Below, piece by piece: positions 27,998-35,506 of a DNA stretch of 64,000 nucleotides (the first letter of the stretch is position 1; every line of letters starts with the position of its first letter). A model generated the notes under the pieces. It was not told the origin of the DNA, did no database searches, and saw nothing but the letters and a program-made list of their open reading frames with translations. The position numbers were made by a program, and so were the translations under genes. The DNA is taken from positions 1 through 64,000 of the forward strand of contig JBHJOB010000027.1 of the NCBI GenBank assembly GCA_050330195.1, read 5' to 3'. Source of the stretch: JAHQVI01 sp050330195 (GTDB lineage: Bacteria > Pseudomonadota > Alphaproteobacteria > Rhizobiales > Rhodomicrobiaceae).

Positions 27998-28022
27998 AAC
28001 GTGTCAGCTGATGCGGGGTTCC
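27998..28022 (-). promoter_or_regulatory. EcfG-type promoter for the response regulator
   Basis: On the minus strand, GGAAC (28018-28022) and CGTT (27998-28001) are separated by 16 nt, about 90 bp before the regulator start. Confidence 0.78.
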
Positions 28023-28053
28023 GCGCGGGACGGCAAAGAACCGCATCGGCGGC

Positions 28054-28078
28054 GGAACCGGCGCGTGACGGGCCGGTT
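28054..28078 (+). promoter_or_regulatory. EcfG-like promoter for the AI-2E family gene
   Basis: GGAAC at 28054-28058 and GGTT at 28075-28078 with a 16-nt spacer. The first -10 base differs from the consensus C. It is back to back with the promoter at 27998-28022. Confidence 0.6.
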
Positions 28079-28159
28079 ACGTTCCTGCGGGACGGGGCGG
28101 CAGCAGGGGCTTCCGGCCGCGCGTCACAACATACACGCACATAGAAGAAGGGGGTTGGG

Positions 28160-29227
28160 GTGAGTACACAAGCCAAGAGCGAGGCTGCCCGCGACAAGTC
28201 ATTTGCCCAGCGCGCACTGATCGCAAGTCTGATTTTCGTTGGCGTGCTGGCGGCTGCGGGTCTGATCTGGCTGACCGCCTATTACATGCTGATCTTTTTT
28301 GCCGGCATTCTTCTGGCGATCCTGCTCGACGCCATTTCGACGGGAATTGGCATGCTCGTCCCTTTGCCCCGGACCGCAAGGGTCATGATTGCGGCCCTTA
28401 TCGTCGCGAGCGCGTTTGCGGCAATCGGCTTTGTCATTCCCGGCATCATCGAGCAGGCCCCGCAATTCGCCAAGTTCATTGAACAGTGGGTCGAATGGAT
28501 TCGGAGCAGCGTGGCTGACTGGGAGCCGGTCCAGGAGACATTGGAGAATGGCGAGCCCGGCAGGCTCATGCAGTTCCTGCCGGACCCGGCCGGATTGCTC
28601 GGAGGGGCGGCGCAGATCGTGGGCAGCGCGCTTGGCCTTGTAACGGGCGCCGTGCTCATCGTGGTCTTCGGACTTTATCTGGCGATACAGCCGGAGCGCT
28701 ACTATCAGGGCGTTCTGAGCGCTGTTTCTCCCGACATGCGCCGCAAGCTGAAAGACACCAGCGAGGACGCCAATATCGTCCTGCGGCGCTGGCTTGTCGG
28801 CCAGATCGCGATGATGCTGTTCATCGGCGTCAGCAGCTATATCGTGCTCACCCTGATCGGAGTGCCGCTCGCACTGATGCTCAGTTTCATTGCCGGGTTG
28901 ACGGCGTTCATTCCCTATATCGGCCCGTTGATCGGCGGGGGCGCGATGATCCTCGTGGCAACGACGCAGGATGTGCGCCTCGGCCTTATCGTCATCGTCT
29001 TTTATCTGGTCCTGCAAACCGTGGAGAGCTATCTGCTCACGCCCATGATCCAGTCGCGAGCGATTTTCATCCCCCCTGCTCTCGTCATTCTCGCTCAGGT
29101 CGTTTTCGGCGTTCTCTTCGGCGTGCTCGGCATTGCGCTGGCGACGCCATTGGCCGCCGTCATCGCCGTCATCGTCAGCCGGTTCTATTTTCATGTGCCG
29201 CTGGAAGACAGGCAAGGCGAGGCCTGA
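28160..29227 (+). CDS. AI-2E/PerM family membrane protein
   Basis: A 355-residue polytopic membrane protein starting at GTG behind a GGGGG-rich ribosome site. About eight helices are visible: a hydrophobic pair near residues 20-65, a soluble-looking middle (about 95-150), and a C-terminal cluster with SFIAGLTAFIPYIGPLIGGG and FGVLGIALATPLAAVIAVIV, the family signatures. Members export small molecules or act as antiporters. The autoinducer-2 role named in the family title should not be assumed here. An EcfG-like promoter and a downstream terminator make it a single-gene unit. Confidence 0.88.
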   Translation: MSTQAKSEAARDKSFAQRALIASLIFVGVLAAAGLIWLTAYYMLIFFAGILLAILLDAISTGIGMLVPLPRTARVMIAALIVASAFAAIGFVIPGIIEQAPQFAKFIEQWVEWIRSSVADWEPVQETLENGEPGRLMQFLPDPAGLLGGAAQIVGSALGLVTGAVLIVVFGLYLAIQPERYYQGVLSAVSPDMRRKLKDTSEDANIVLRRWLVGQIAMMLFIGVSSYIVLTLIGVPLALMLSFIAGLTAFIPYIGPLIGGGAMILVATTQDVRLGLIVIVFYLVLQTVESYLLTPMIQSRAIFIPPALVILAQVVFGVLFGVLGIALATPLAAVIAVIVSRFYFHVPLEDRQGEA

Positions 29228-29235
29228 CATCAAAA

Positions 29236-29260
29236 AGCCCGTGGCGCGAAGCCACGGGCT
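29236..29260 (+). terminator. Rho-independent terminator
   Basis: Arms agcccgtggc and gccacgggct with a gcgaa loop, flanked by AAAA on the left. It serves the AI-2E gene and the convergent PRC-barrel gene. Confidence 0.8.
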
Positions 29261-29296
29261 GATCGAACGCCGCTTGAGCGTCTGCTTCATGAAGCA

Positions 29297-30001
29297 TCAG
29301 CTATCGACGCTATTCGTCTCGTAATACTCGTCGTTCTGGGACAACCAGCTCTCGTCCGCCATCCAGTTATTGTCGTTCTGGACACGCGGCGCGTTTTCAA
29401 GCTGTGCCTGGCTCATCGGAACGAAAAACGTCAGGTTGTTCATGTCCCTGACATTCGTCTGGGTCTTCAGCCTGCTGTACGGGATCGCCACGCGGTCTTC
29501 ACCCAGACCAAGGAAACCGCCAAAGGCGACGACGGCATGAGACGGCTGGCCTTCATTGTTCAGGATGATGTTGTCGATCTCGCCGAGAACCTCGCCATTG
29601 GCGCCGCGAACGTCGGAATCGATCATGGTGTCGACCGTCAGACGCCCCTGAAACTCGGTCACAGGGGTGGCATTGGCCACCATCTGCCTGTAGTCGACGG
29701 GCTCGACTGACGCAGTGGTGCCCGTGGCCTCAGGCTGATTGCCCGCAGCCGGCATGCGGCCGCGATTGTCACGGATTTCCTCGATTGCCGACAAGACCTG
29801 CTGACAGGCGTCTTCCTTGCCATAGGTGTTCAGGATCATTGCGGAATTGCGAAGCTGACGCAGGTCGCGGCGCGCGTTCCCCTGAACCGCGTCGTCCTGC
29901 TGCGTGTAACCCGTAGCCTTGCCGATATTGCACTCGGCCATCGCAGGCGAGACACCGGCCATGAGGGCCACAAGTGCTGTCGATGTGAGAAGTGTTTTCA
30001 T
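29297..30001 (-). CDS. Periplasmic PRC-barrel domain protein
   Basis: A 234-residue protein with a clear signal peptide (cleavage near PAMAE). A Cys-containing helical part (residues about 23-85) precedes a PRC-barrel module (about 115-190: DSDVRGANGEVLGEIDNIIL and VVAFGGFLGLGEDRVAIPYS). PRC barrels are small beta domains used for protein contact. This exported form is common in Hyphomicrobiales, and its partner is unknown. The second PRC-barrel gene at 30323 is divergent. Confidence 0.87.
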   Translation of the reverse strand: MKTLLTSTALVALMAGVSPAMAECNIGKATGYTQQDDAVQGNARRDLRQLRNSAMILNTYGKEDACQQVLSAIEEIRDNRGRMPAAGNQPEATGTTASVEPVDYRQMVANATPVTEFQGRLTVDTMIDSDVRGANGEVLGEIDNIILNNEGQPSHAVVAFGGFLGLGEDRVAIPYSRLKTQTNVRDMNNLTFFVPMSQAQLENAPRVQNDNNWMADESWLSQNDEYYETNSVDS

Positions 30002-30111
30002 GATGAACCCCTTCTTTCTTCTGGATTTTCAGGTCGCGGAGAGTCTTCTCCGCGTCGCGCCATTTCCGCTCCGCCGCAATGGGCAAGCCGGTCAATGCGC
30101 TCTGTTGGGGG

Positions 30112-30136
30112 AATGGATGAGTACGCAGGGAGTTCC
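30112..30136 (-). promoter_or_regulatory. Weak EcfG-like promoter for the exported PRC-barrel gene
   Basis: On the minus strand, GGAAC (30132-30136), a 16-nt spacer, then CATT (30112-30115). The -10 deviates from CGTT at its second base. Confidence 0.4.
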
Positions 30137-30263
30137 GAGATTTTTTGGCGCTTTGGACCCGCTCTCCCTCAATGACGCGGTGACGCGCTCCAAGTCCTCG
30201 GCCGGTATTTTCACCCAGCATCGGCCCTTCTTGTTGCTCCAGCTTCGCTCTTTGCACCCTACG

Positions 30264-30289
30264 GGAACCCCAAGGCTCGACCGCGCGTT
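30264..30289 (+). promoter_or_regulatory. EcfG-type promoter for the cytoplasmic PRC-barrel gene
   Basis: GGAAC at 30264-30268 and CGTT at 30286-30289, a 17-nt spacer, 33 bp before the ATG at 30323. Confidence 0.78.
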
Positions 30290-30322
30290 ATCCGTGCCAC
30301 ATAAGCAAGAAGGAGAACAAAT

Positions 30323-30685
30323 ATGCCTGACTCGACAGTACATCCGAACCGTATGCTGATTTCCAGCAATGATGTCGAAGGCGTCAAGGTTTACGGTATC
30401 GACCGGGAGCATGTCGGTGAAATCGACCATCTGATGATCGACAAGATGTCCGGACGCGTGACTTACGCCGTCATGAGCTTTGGCGGCTTTCTCGGCCTCG
30501 GCCACAGCCACTATCCAATCCCGTGGCAGGCGCTGAAGTATGACCGCGAACTGGAAGGGTTCGTTACCGGCATCACGGAAAACGCCTTGAAGGACGCTCC
30601 AGAGTTCACCGACGACAGCTGGGACGACCGCCGCTGGGAAGAACGGCTTCATCAGCATTATGGCGCCCCGCCCTACTGGGCCTGA
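30323..30685 (+). CDS. PRC-barrel domain protein
   Basis: A 120-residue cytoplasmic protein that is almost entirely one PRC barrel (SSNDVEGVKVYGIDREHVGE through GGFLGLGHSHYPIPWQAL) plus an acidic, aromatic C-terminal tail. An AAGGAG ribosome site precedes the ATG. Small PRC-barrel proteins are recurrent general-stress genes in alphaproteobacteria. The biochemical role is unknown. A strong terminator follows. Confidence 0.9.
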   Translation: MPDSTVHPNRMLISSNDVEGVKVYGIDREHVGEIDHLMIDKMSGRVTYAVMSFGGFLGLGHSHYPIPWQALKYDRELEGFVTGITENALKDAPEFTDDSWDDRRWEERLHQHYGAPPYWA

Positions 30686-30699
30686 CGTCTTCCAACACT

Positions 30700-30725
30700 A
30701 AAGGGGGCCCAGCGCCCCCTTTTCT
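30700..30725 (+). terminator. Rho-independent terminator after the PRC-barrel gene
   Basis: Stem aagggggc / gcccccttt with a small loop, followed by TTTTC. Confidence 0.88.
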
Positions 30726-30735
30726 CGCCCTGGCA

Positions 30736-30760
30736 GGAACCATCGTCATCCCGGCACGTT
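30736..30760 (+). promoter_or_regulatory. EcfG-type promoter for the DUF1328-YihY operon
   Basis: GGAAC at 30736-30740 and CGTT at 30757-30760 with a 16-nt spacer. It begins ten bases after the terminator and 33 bp before the ATG at 30793. Confidence 0.8.
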
Positions 30761-30792
30761 CGGAATATGTCAGCCAACAATGGGAGGACACT

Positions 30793-30966
30793 ATGGGTAA
30801 TCTGCTTTATTGGGCCGTTGTTTTTCTGATCGTCGCCATTGTCGCCGCATTTTTCGGCTTCGGCGGCATTGCGGGGACGGCAAGTTCCGCCGCGTCGCTT
30901 CTGTTTTGGATCGCCATCATTCTGTTCGTGGTTTCGCTGATCGCTGGTCTGGTAAGACGTGGCTGA
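30793..30966 (+). CDS. DUF1328 family small membrane protein (YtjA-like)
   Basis: A 57-residue protein, nearly all membrane. Two helices (YWAVVFLIVAIVAAFFGFGG and LLFWIAIILFVVSLIAGLV) are separated by a GTASSAAS turn, exactly the UPF0391/DUF1328 pattern. GGGAGG precedes the ATG. The stop overlaps the GTG start of the YihY-family gene by eight bases, so the two are co-translated under the EcfG promoter at 30736. The function of the family is unknown, but members are often stress induced. Confidence 0.9.
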   Translation: MGNLLYWAVVFLIVAIVAAFFGFGGIAGTASSAASLLFWIAIILFVVSLIAGLVRRG

Positions 30967-32002
30967 CGACAAGGCGGCAAATTCGAGCCGGCGCGGAATT
31001 GCCAAATGGCTATTCGCCATCGGCAGCATTTTCGTCGCCGGCTACCTGACCGGGCACGGCGTGCAAAAGCCGCGCGGCCGCGTTGCGCGTTTCGCGGACG
31101 GCCTGGTGAGACGCCTGCTTTTCCAGTCCAAGAAGGAAAGTTCCGAGACGGTAGAGCTGTCGGCCAACGAACTGGTCAGGCACGTGATGTCGGCTGTCTA
31201 CTCACGCTTCATGGAACACAACATAATGAGCGTGGCCGCGGCCAGCGCATTCTTCATCGTTCTGGCCATATTTCCCAGTCTCGCGGGACTGGTCGCGCTC
31301 TACGGGCTGCTTGGCGATCCCGCTGACATAGCGGCTTTCGTCGCCTCGATGCCGAACATCTTTCCACCCTCGATGGTCGAGCTGATCCAGAATTTCCTCA
31401 ATCAACTCATTTCCCGTTCCTACGCCAATCTGACGACCTTGATCGTGGCGTTCGGCATCGCATTATGGAGCGCGAACTCCGCAATGAAGTCGCTGGTGGA
31501 GTCGCTCAACATCGTCTATGAGCGCCGCGAAAAACGCTCGATCGTCCAGCTCAACATCCTCGCCACCTTCATGACCCTGACCTTTCTGGGTTTCATGATC
31601 ATTGCTGTGAACGTCATGATCCTGCCGGTCTGGGACTGGCTGGTGCGCACGTCAGGCGAAGCGTTGCTGCGATTGCGCTGGGTGCTCCTGCTGTTCGCCG
31701 TGCAGGTTCTGATTTCGCTGCTTTATTATTTCGCTCCATGCGGGCGACAGAAAAGCTGGCATTTGCTGACCGCGGGCGCCTCCATTGCGGCCCTGTCATG
31801 GGTTGTCATGTCGATGGGCTTTTCCGTCTACCTGACCAATTTCGCGAACTATTCCGTCACTTACGGCTCGCTCGGCGCGGCCGCGATATTCATGACCTGG
31901 CTCTGGCTGACGGTCACGATCCTGCTGACGGGTGCGGAAATCGACGCGGCAATCGTGGATATCGGCGCGCGGGATGACGGCGAGAGCGATAGCCGCAGAT
32001 GA
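30959..32002 (+). CDS. YihY/BrkB family inner-membrane protein
   Basis: A 347-residue protein with a GTG start inside the end of the DUF1328 gene. An N-terminal anchor (WLFAIGSIFVAGYLTGHG) is followed by about 60 soluble residues and then the six-helix YihY core, recognisable from NIMSVAAASAFFIVLAIFPS, ALWSANSAMKSLVESLNIVY and GAAAIFMTWLWLTVTILLTG. Family function is not established. The name virulence factor BrkB is historical. It probably contributes to envelope stress tolerance, judged from its promoter. Confidence 0.9.
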   Translation: MADDKAANSSRRGIAKWLFAIGSIFVAGYLTGHGVQKPRGRVARFADGLVRRLLFQSKKESSETVELSANELVRHVMSAVYSRFMEHNIMSVAAASAFFIVLAIFPSLAGLVALYGLLGDPADIAAFVASMPNIFPPSMVELIQNFLNQLISRSYANLTTLIVAFGIALWSANSAMKSLVESLNIVYERREKRSIVQLNILATFMTLTFLGFMIIAVNVMILPVWDWLVRTSGEALLRLRWVLLLFAVQVLISLLYYFAPCGRQKSWHLLTAGASIAALSWVVMSMGFSVYLTNFANYSVTYGSLGAAAIFMTWLWLTVTILLTGAEIDAAIVDIGARDDGESDSRR

Positions 32003-32075
32003 GACATAAAAAAGGAGCCTCGGATGTGCGGCCCCTTCTTGCTTGTCGGCAAATGCTCAGACACACAGACGTTGA

Positions 32076-32636
32076 TCAGGCAGCTGAACGGCTGTGCCGT
32101 CCTTCGAGGACTTCTTCGGCGATCTTGCCGATAAAGGCATCGAGATCGTCCGGATTGCGGCTGGTGATCAGCCCTTCATCGACAACCACCTGCTGATCCG
32201 ACCACTTCCCGCCCGCGTTGATGATGTCGGTCTTGATGGAGTGATAGGAGGTCACGTTGCGCCCATCGATGACGTCCGCCTCGACAAGAAGCCACGGGGC
32301 ATGACAGATTGCCGCCACCGGCTTGCCGGTATTGAAGAAGTTGCGGACGAAGCGCACCGCGTCCTCATTGGCGCGCAGCAGATCGGGATTGATCTGGCCG
32401 CCTGGCAGCACGAGAGCGTCGTAATCGTCCGGCCTCGCACTTTCGAGCGGAACATCGACGGCGACGCTTTCGCCCCAATCGTTCTTGTTCCAGCCCTTGA
32501 TCGAACCGCTTTCGGGAGAAATGACCGACACATCGGCGCCCGCTTCCGCCAGACGCCGACGTGGCTCCATCAGCTCGGATTGCTCGAAACCGTTGGTCGA
32601 AAGGATTGCGATTTTTTTGCCATTGAGATTTTGCAT
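32076..32636 (-). CDS. DJ-1/PfpI family protein (type 1 glutamine-amidotransferase fold)
   Basis: A 186-residue protein of the PfpI/YhbO subgroup. The nucleophile elbow is AAICHAPWLLVEAD with Cys at about residue 105, followed by His. A Glu/Asp partner is supplied by the LPGGQINPD region. PfpI-type proteins are linked to deglycase/glyoxalase-like or protease-like protection of damaged proteins and to stress survival. It has a weak EcfG-like promoter, consistent with the neighbourhood. The ATG at 32634-32636 has GAGGAG upstream. Confidence 0.92.
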   Translation of the reverse strand: MQNLNGKKIAILSTNGFEQSELMEPRRRLAEAGADVSVISPESGSIKGWNKNDWGESVAVDVPLESARPDDYDALVLPGGQINPDLLRANEDAVRFVRNFFNTGKPVAAICHAPWLLVEADVIDGRNVTSYHSIKTDIINAGGKWSDQQVVVDEGLITSRNPDDLDAFIGKIAEEVLEGRHSRSAA

Positions 32637-32662
32637 GGGAACTCCTCATTGCTTTCATGAGC

Positions 32663-32687
32663 AATGACCGACGGCCTGGCTTGTTCC
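32663..32687 (-). promoter_or_regulatory. Weak EcfG-like promoter for the DJ-1/PfpI gene
   Basis: On the minus strand, GGAAC (32683-32687), a 16-nt spacer, then CATT (32663-32666). It is the same deviation as in front of the exported PRC-barrel gene. Confidence 0.4.
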
Positions 32688-32718
32688 CTGTCATGATGTC
32701 GCGTTTTGGGTGCGGGCC

Positions 32719-33105
32719 TTAAAGCACGAAGAGGACCACCGCCGCGCTTGTGGCCGCTGTGGCGACGAACAACGCCGCATACAGCACATAGGATCCGAGG
32801 GAGGTCGATGACCTGCGCCGGCGCGTTTTGGCGGCGCGTGCCGGTTCCGGCGTCAATCGGACGGTTACCGGTTCGACTTCCACCTGAGTTTCGGCGTCTA
32901 GCTTGTCTTTTTCCTGCGATGGCTGCGGCCGGATCAGGAAATCGGGCGCGGGCGTGGTAACCCATGCCTCTTTCCCAGCGCGAAGATTCGACTCGTCCGG
33001 CTTCGGGTCGCTCTCAGATAATGGCTTGCTATCTCGCGGAGATTCTTTGCGTTTTCGCGTTTCAGACGCAGTATCCAGATTGACGGCTCGGGACATTGTT
33101 CTCAT
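32719..33105 (-). CDS. Hypothetical tail-anchored membrane protein
   Basis: A 128-residue protein. About 100 hydrophilic, charged, low-complexity residues are followed by a single C-terminal helix (YVLYAALFVATAATSAAVVL), so the soluble part should face the cytoplasm. No family is recognised. The ATG at 33105 is used, and one at 33096 is equally possible. A good EcfG-like promoter precedes it. It may be a regulatory or adaptor protein, but nothing in the sequence names a function. Confidence 0.65.
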   Translation of the reverse strand: MRTMSRAVNLDTASETRKRKESPRDSKPLSESDPKPDESNLRAGKEAWVTTPAPDFLIRPQPSQEKDKLDAETQVEVEPVTVRLTPEPARAAKTRRRRSSTSLGSYVLYAALFVATAATSAAVVLFVL

Positions 33106-33131
33106 CTCTGCTGAAATCAGTATTTGTCCTT

Positions 33132-33157
33132 AACCAGCCTCAAATATCTTTTGTTCC
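33132..33157 (-). promoter_or_regulatory. EcfG-like promoter for the tail-anchored protein gene
   Basis: On the minus strand, GGAAC (33153-33157), 17 nt, GGTT (33132-33135), about 27 bp before the ATG. Confidence 0.6.
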
Positions 33158-33160
33158 CTT

Positions 33161-34243
33161 TTATGTTCCGTTTTCATTTCTTATACGGCTCTGTGGCAAT
33201 TTTGTCATAGTTGTGTTCAGGAGCCGCATCTGCTCGCCGAGCGCACGCTGTTGCGCCGGATGTACGGCGAGGCTTCGCAGGTCGGCCACCACCTCGCAAA
33301 GACGGTCCAGCACCATTGGGAGATCTGTCGCCGCAACCCGGATGGGACCGAAGGTCTTGCGCAGATAGTGCTCGAAAGTTTGCGGGGCCTCCAGAACGCG
33401 GACCCGCTCATCCTTATCGCAATGGATCCGGTAATCGGGATAGCGATCCATCAGTTTTGCCAGCCCGGCTGAAAGCCAGTTGATGCAGCTTATCGCGGTG
33501 AACGGATCGTTTATCCCTTTCGACAATGCCCTGAGCGCAATCTCGACCAGCGCGAGCATCTCGAAATCGACGCGCTGCTCGCGCGTGCGCTGGTCCCCGA
33601 GTTGAACCGTCAACCGCAGCTTTTCGGCAATTTCGTCTGTTACACGGCTTGCCGGCGAGACCTTCATGAGCGCGCGCCCCGCGATCATGAACTCGCCGGG
33701 CAGGTGCAGCAGCGTTATCTTCAGATCGTGCTCGTTGGCCAGGTGGACCGCTTGCCGCGTGTTGATATACTGCACATATCCGCTCGATCGCCCGATGCTC
33801 ACCTCGCGGCTATTGCCCGAGAAAGCGTCGCGCAGTTCCTCATATTTCTCTCGATCCACCCATTCGACCGCGCCGTTTTCGGTGTCCTTCGACCAGTTTT
33901 CCGCCGCAGCCCTGAGCTTTTCCGACGTTTGATGGATGATGACGTCCGCCTGGATCTGCCGTGCGATGTGATGGACGAACAGAATGACGCCGACAAAGGC
34001 GAACACGGCGAGACCGCCGGAGAGGATGACGCCAAGCGTCGGAATGAATTCGTCGCTCTTGCCGAATCCCACCGACCCCAGCACGTTCATCGCGAACAGA
34101 AACGTCGCGATGAACAGGCCAAGCACCACCTGCGTCAGGCGGTCTTCCATGAAGATCTGCAGGATGCGCGGGCCAAGTTGACTGGCGACGAGCGACAGCG
34201 CCACCAGCGTCATGGAAAAGACCAGGCTGGCGACCGTGATCAT
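33161..34243 (-). CDS. DUF2254 membrane protein, C-terminal part (gene split by frameshift)
   Basis: A 360-residue frame that begins with MITVASLVFSMTLVALSLVA, which in intact DUF2254 proteins lies about 70 residues into the chain. Two membrane helices (about residues 1-20 and 38-55, with a third near 75-95) are followed by a large soluble domain. The missing N-terminal helix is encoded by the frame at 34240-34464. The two overlap by four bases (ATGA), so re-initiation could still yield both halves. Function of the family is unknown. Confidence 0.75.
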   Translation of the reverse strand: MITVASLVFSMTLVALSLVASQLGPRILQIFMEDRLTQVVLGLFIATFLFAMNVLGSVGFGKSDEFIPTLGVILSGGLAVFAFVGVILFVHHIARQIQADVIIHQTSEKLRAAAENWSKDTENGAVEWVDREKYEELRDAFSGNSREVSIGRSSGYVQYINTRQAVHLANEHDLKITLLHLPGEFMIAGRALMKVSPASRVTDEIAEKLRLTVQLGDQRTREQRVDFEMLALVEIALRALSKGINDPFTAISCINWLSAGLAKLMDRYPDYRIHCDKDERVRVLEAPQTFEHYLRKTFGPIRVAATDLPMVLDRLCEVVADLRSLAVHPAQQRALGEQMRLLNTTMTKLPQSRIRNENGT

Positions 34244-34464
34244 CGAGCCGGGATGGCCGACAGGATCATGCGCGCGCCCTCGGTTGAAAGACGCAGGTTC
34301 GGCAGAATGACCCTCTCGTCCTGCGCGGCCAGATGCAGATCATACTCGACGACGATCAGCGCGAAGATGAGCGACCCCACCAGCATGCACAGCGGTATCA
34401 GCCAGAAACTGGCCTTCAGCGACTGAACGAGATTGATCAGGAATGCGCGGGGATTGGAAAACAT
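34240..34464 (-). CDS. DUF2254 membrane protein, N-terminal fragment (gene split by frameshift)
   Basis: A 74-residue frame with one membrane helix (SFWLIPLCMLVGSLIFALIV) ending GARMILSAIPAR-stop. Intact relatives continue as LSAIAGSMITVA. Restoring one G in ATCCCGGCTCGATG to give ATC-GCC-GGC-TCG-ATG rejoins the frames exactly, so a single-base deletion (or a sequencing error) best explains the split. The stop codon overlaps the ATG of the downstream frame. Confidence 0.7.
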   Translation of the reverse strand: MFSNPRAFLINLVQSLKASFWLIPLCMLVGSLIFALIVVEYDLHLAAQDERVILPNLRLSTEGARMILSAIPAR

Positions 34465-34524
34465 AAATGAAATACTTTCTTTGCCGCTGACTCAGGACGT
34501 TGCGGCAGCGGGTTCAGCCGGGCC

Positions 34525-34626
34525 AGATCAGGATCATTCTTACGGAACGATCCTGATCGGTATCTGTTTGTTTCGAGCTCGATTTTTCCGAAAAATGGTT
34601 CCCATTTTATCGGATCTCGCTTTTAT
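34525..34626 (-). repeat. Dispersed intergenic repeat, copy B (about 102 bp)
   Basis: This is the reverse complement of copy A at 8109-8214, with scattered differences. The internal hairpin is gatcaggatcattct / gatcctgatc. It sits between the DUF2254 gene and the DUF883 gene, immediately upstream of the EcfG-like promoter of the latter. Confidence 0.85.
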
Positions 34627-34679
34627 GTACGCGGTCGAAGCGATTTGTTCAGGGCGCAACGAAATCGCTTTGCTCCATT

Positions 34680-34704
34680 GGAACTCGAAAGCGGGGTAGA
34701 AGTT
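34680..34704 (+). promoter_or_regulatory. EcfG-like promoter for the DUF883-holin-like operon
   Basis: GGAAC at 34680-34684 and AGTT at 34701-34704, with a 16-nt spacer, 36 bp before the ATG at 34740. Confidence 0.6.
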
Positions 34705-34739
34705 CTTTTAGCATCGTTACTTTTGGAAAGGGGTATAAG

Positions 34740-35015
34740 ATGGCAGACACAAGCACCACCACGGGCACCGCAAATCGTCCGGGATCGGCAGCAGGAAATG
34801 ACGAGTTGCGCGACCAACTCGACACGCTGAAATCCGATCTGGCGGATCTGGCTGAAACCGTACGCGGACAGGCCAAGCGCGGCCTTAGCGAAGCGCAGGA
34901 ACGCGCTGGCGAAACGATGGACGACATCGAGGCGCAAATTCGCAAAAATCCCATTCAGGCGACCGCAATAGCAGCAGGTATCGGTTTTCTACTTGGCGCC
35001 ATCTTGAGCAGGTAG
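34740..35015 (+). CDS. DUF883 (ElaB/YqjD-like) membrane protein
   Basis: A 91-residue protein. A long amphipathic coiled-coil helix (ELRDQLDTLKSDLADLAETV and onward) ends in a glycine-rich membrane segment (ATAIAAGIGFLLGAILSR). This is the YqjD/ElaB layout, whose members are tail anchored at the inner membrane and, in E. coli, bind ribosomes in stationary phase. An AAAGGGG ribosome site is present. It is five bases from the next gene in an EcfG-controlled operon. Confidence 0.88.
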   Translation: MADTSTTTGTANRPGSAAGNDELRDQLDTLKSDLADLAETVRGQAKRGLSEAQERAGETMDDIEAQIRKNPIQATAIAAGIGFLLGAILSR

Positions 35016-35019
35016 GTCA

Positions 35020-35448
35020 ATGCTTCGCTCAATATTAGCCGCCATGGCGACCGCGACCGCGGCATCGAAGGTCAAGGATGTCGCTCGCCAGGCTGCTTAC
35101 GGGGCCATAGCCGTATTCGCGCTATTGGTCGCGCTCGTGTTCCTGTCGCTGGCCGGTTTCTATTGGATGTCTGCATCCTTAGGACCAGCCGGAGCGGCAG
35201 CGGCTGTATCCGGCATCCTGGCGGCGTTTGCGCTTTTGATCTTCGCCTGGGCTTATTTCAAGGAAGGTAAACCCAAGAATGAAGGGTGGATGGAGCAGAT
35301 GGGCGTGCCGCATGTCGCGGGCATAACGGACGCCAAGGATATGCAGGAAATGGTCGATCGCGCGCAAACGCAATTGCGCAAGATCGGGCCGGTCAAGCTC
35401 TCCCTTGCCGCGCTTGCGGCAGGTTTCATCATTTCCCGGCTAAGGTAG
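35020..35448 (+). CDS. Phage-holin-superfamily-like membrane protein (DUF1469-like)
   Basis: A 142-residue protein with two central helices (YGAIAVFALLVALVFLSLAG and AAAAVSGILAAFALLIFAWA), a soluble segment, and a short C-terminal hydrophobic stretch (KLSLAALAAGFIISRL). It follows the DUF883 gene by four bases. The yqjD-yqjE pairing in enterobacteria is analogous, and this gene corresponds to yqjE by position and topology. It is not evidence of a prophage. Confidence 0.75.
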   Translation: MLRSILAAMATATAASKVKDVARQAAYGAIAVFALLVALVFLSLAGFYWMSASLGPAGAAAAVSGILAAFALLIFAWAYFKEGKPKNEGWMEQMGVPHVAGITDAKDMQEMVDRAQTQLRKIGPVKLSLAALAAGFIISRLR

Positions 35449-35450
35449 AA

Positions 35451-35485
35451 AAGAGGATAGCGGGCGTCACCGTCCGCTTCCTCTT
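35451..35485 (+). terminator. Terminator between convergent units
   Basis: Arms aagagga, gcggg and tccgc, tcctctt form an interrupted stem between the holin-like gene and phyR. Confidence 0.65.
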
Positions 35486-35506
35486 GACCTCGAAAGCTGG
35501 CGCGGG

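Larger units (their letters stand above)
30002..30322 (+). other. 321-bp divergent intergenic region between two PRC-barrel genes
   Basis: No gene is seen. It contains the two oppositely oriented EcfG-like promoters listed separately (30112-30136 and 30264-30289). It also has an inverted repeat, cggagagtcttctccg, at about 30037-30052 in the leader of the left gene. Confidence 0.5.

Noticed and set aside
34544..34568. GGAAC, 16 nt, TGTT inside dispersed repeat copy B
   Set aside because: It is part of the repeat itself, and copy A (attgtttccgt region) does not keep it. It is probably coincidental, and a better-placed promoter lies at 34680.
35020..35448. Reading the holin-like gene as a prophage remnant
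   Set aside because: It is paired with a DUF883 gene under a stress promoter, the yqjD-yqjE-type arrangement, and no other phage gene is near.
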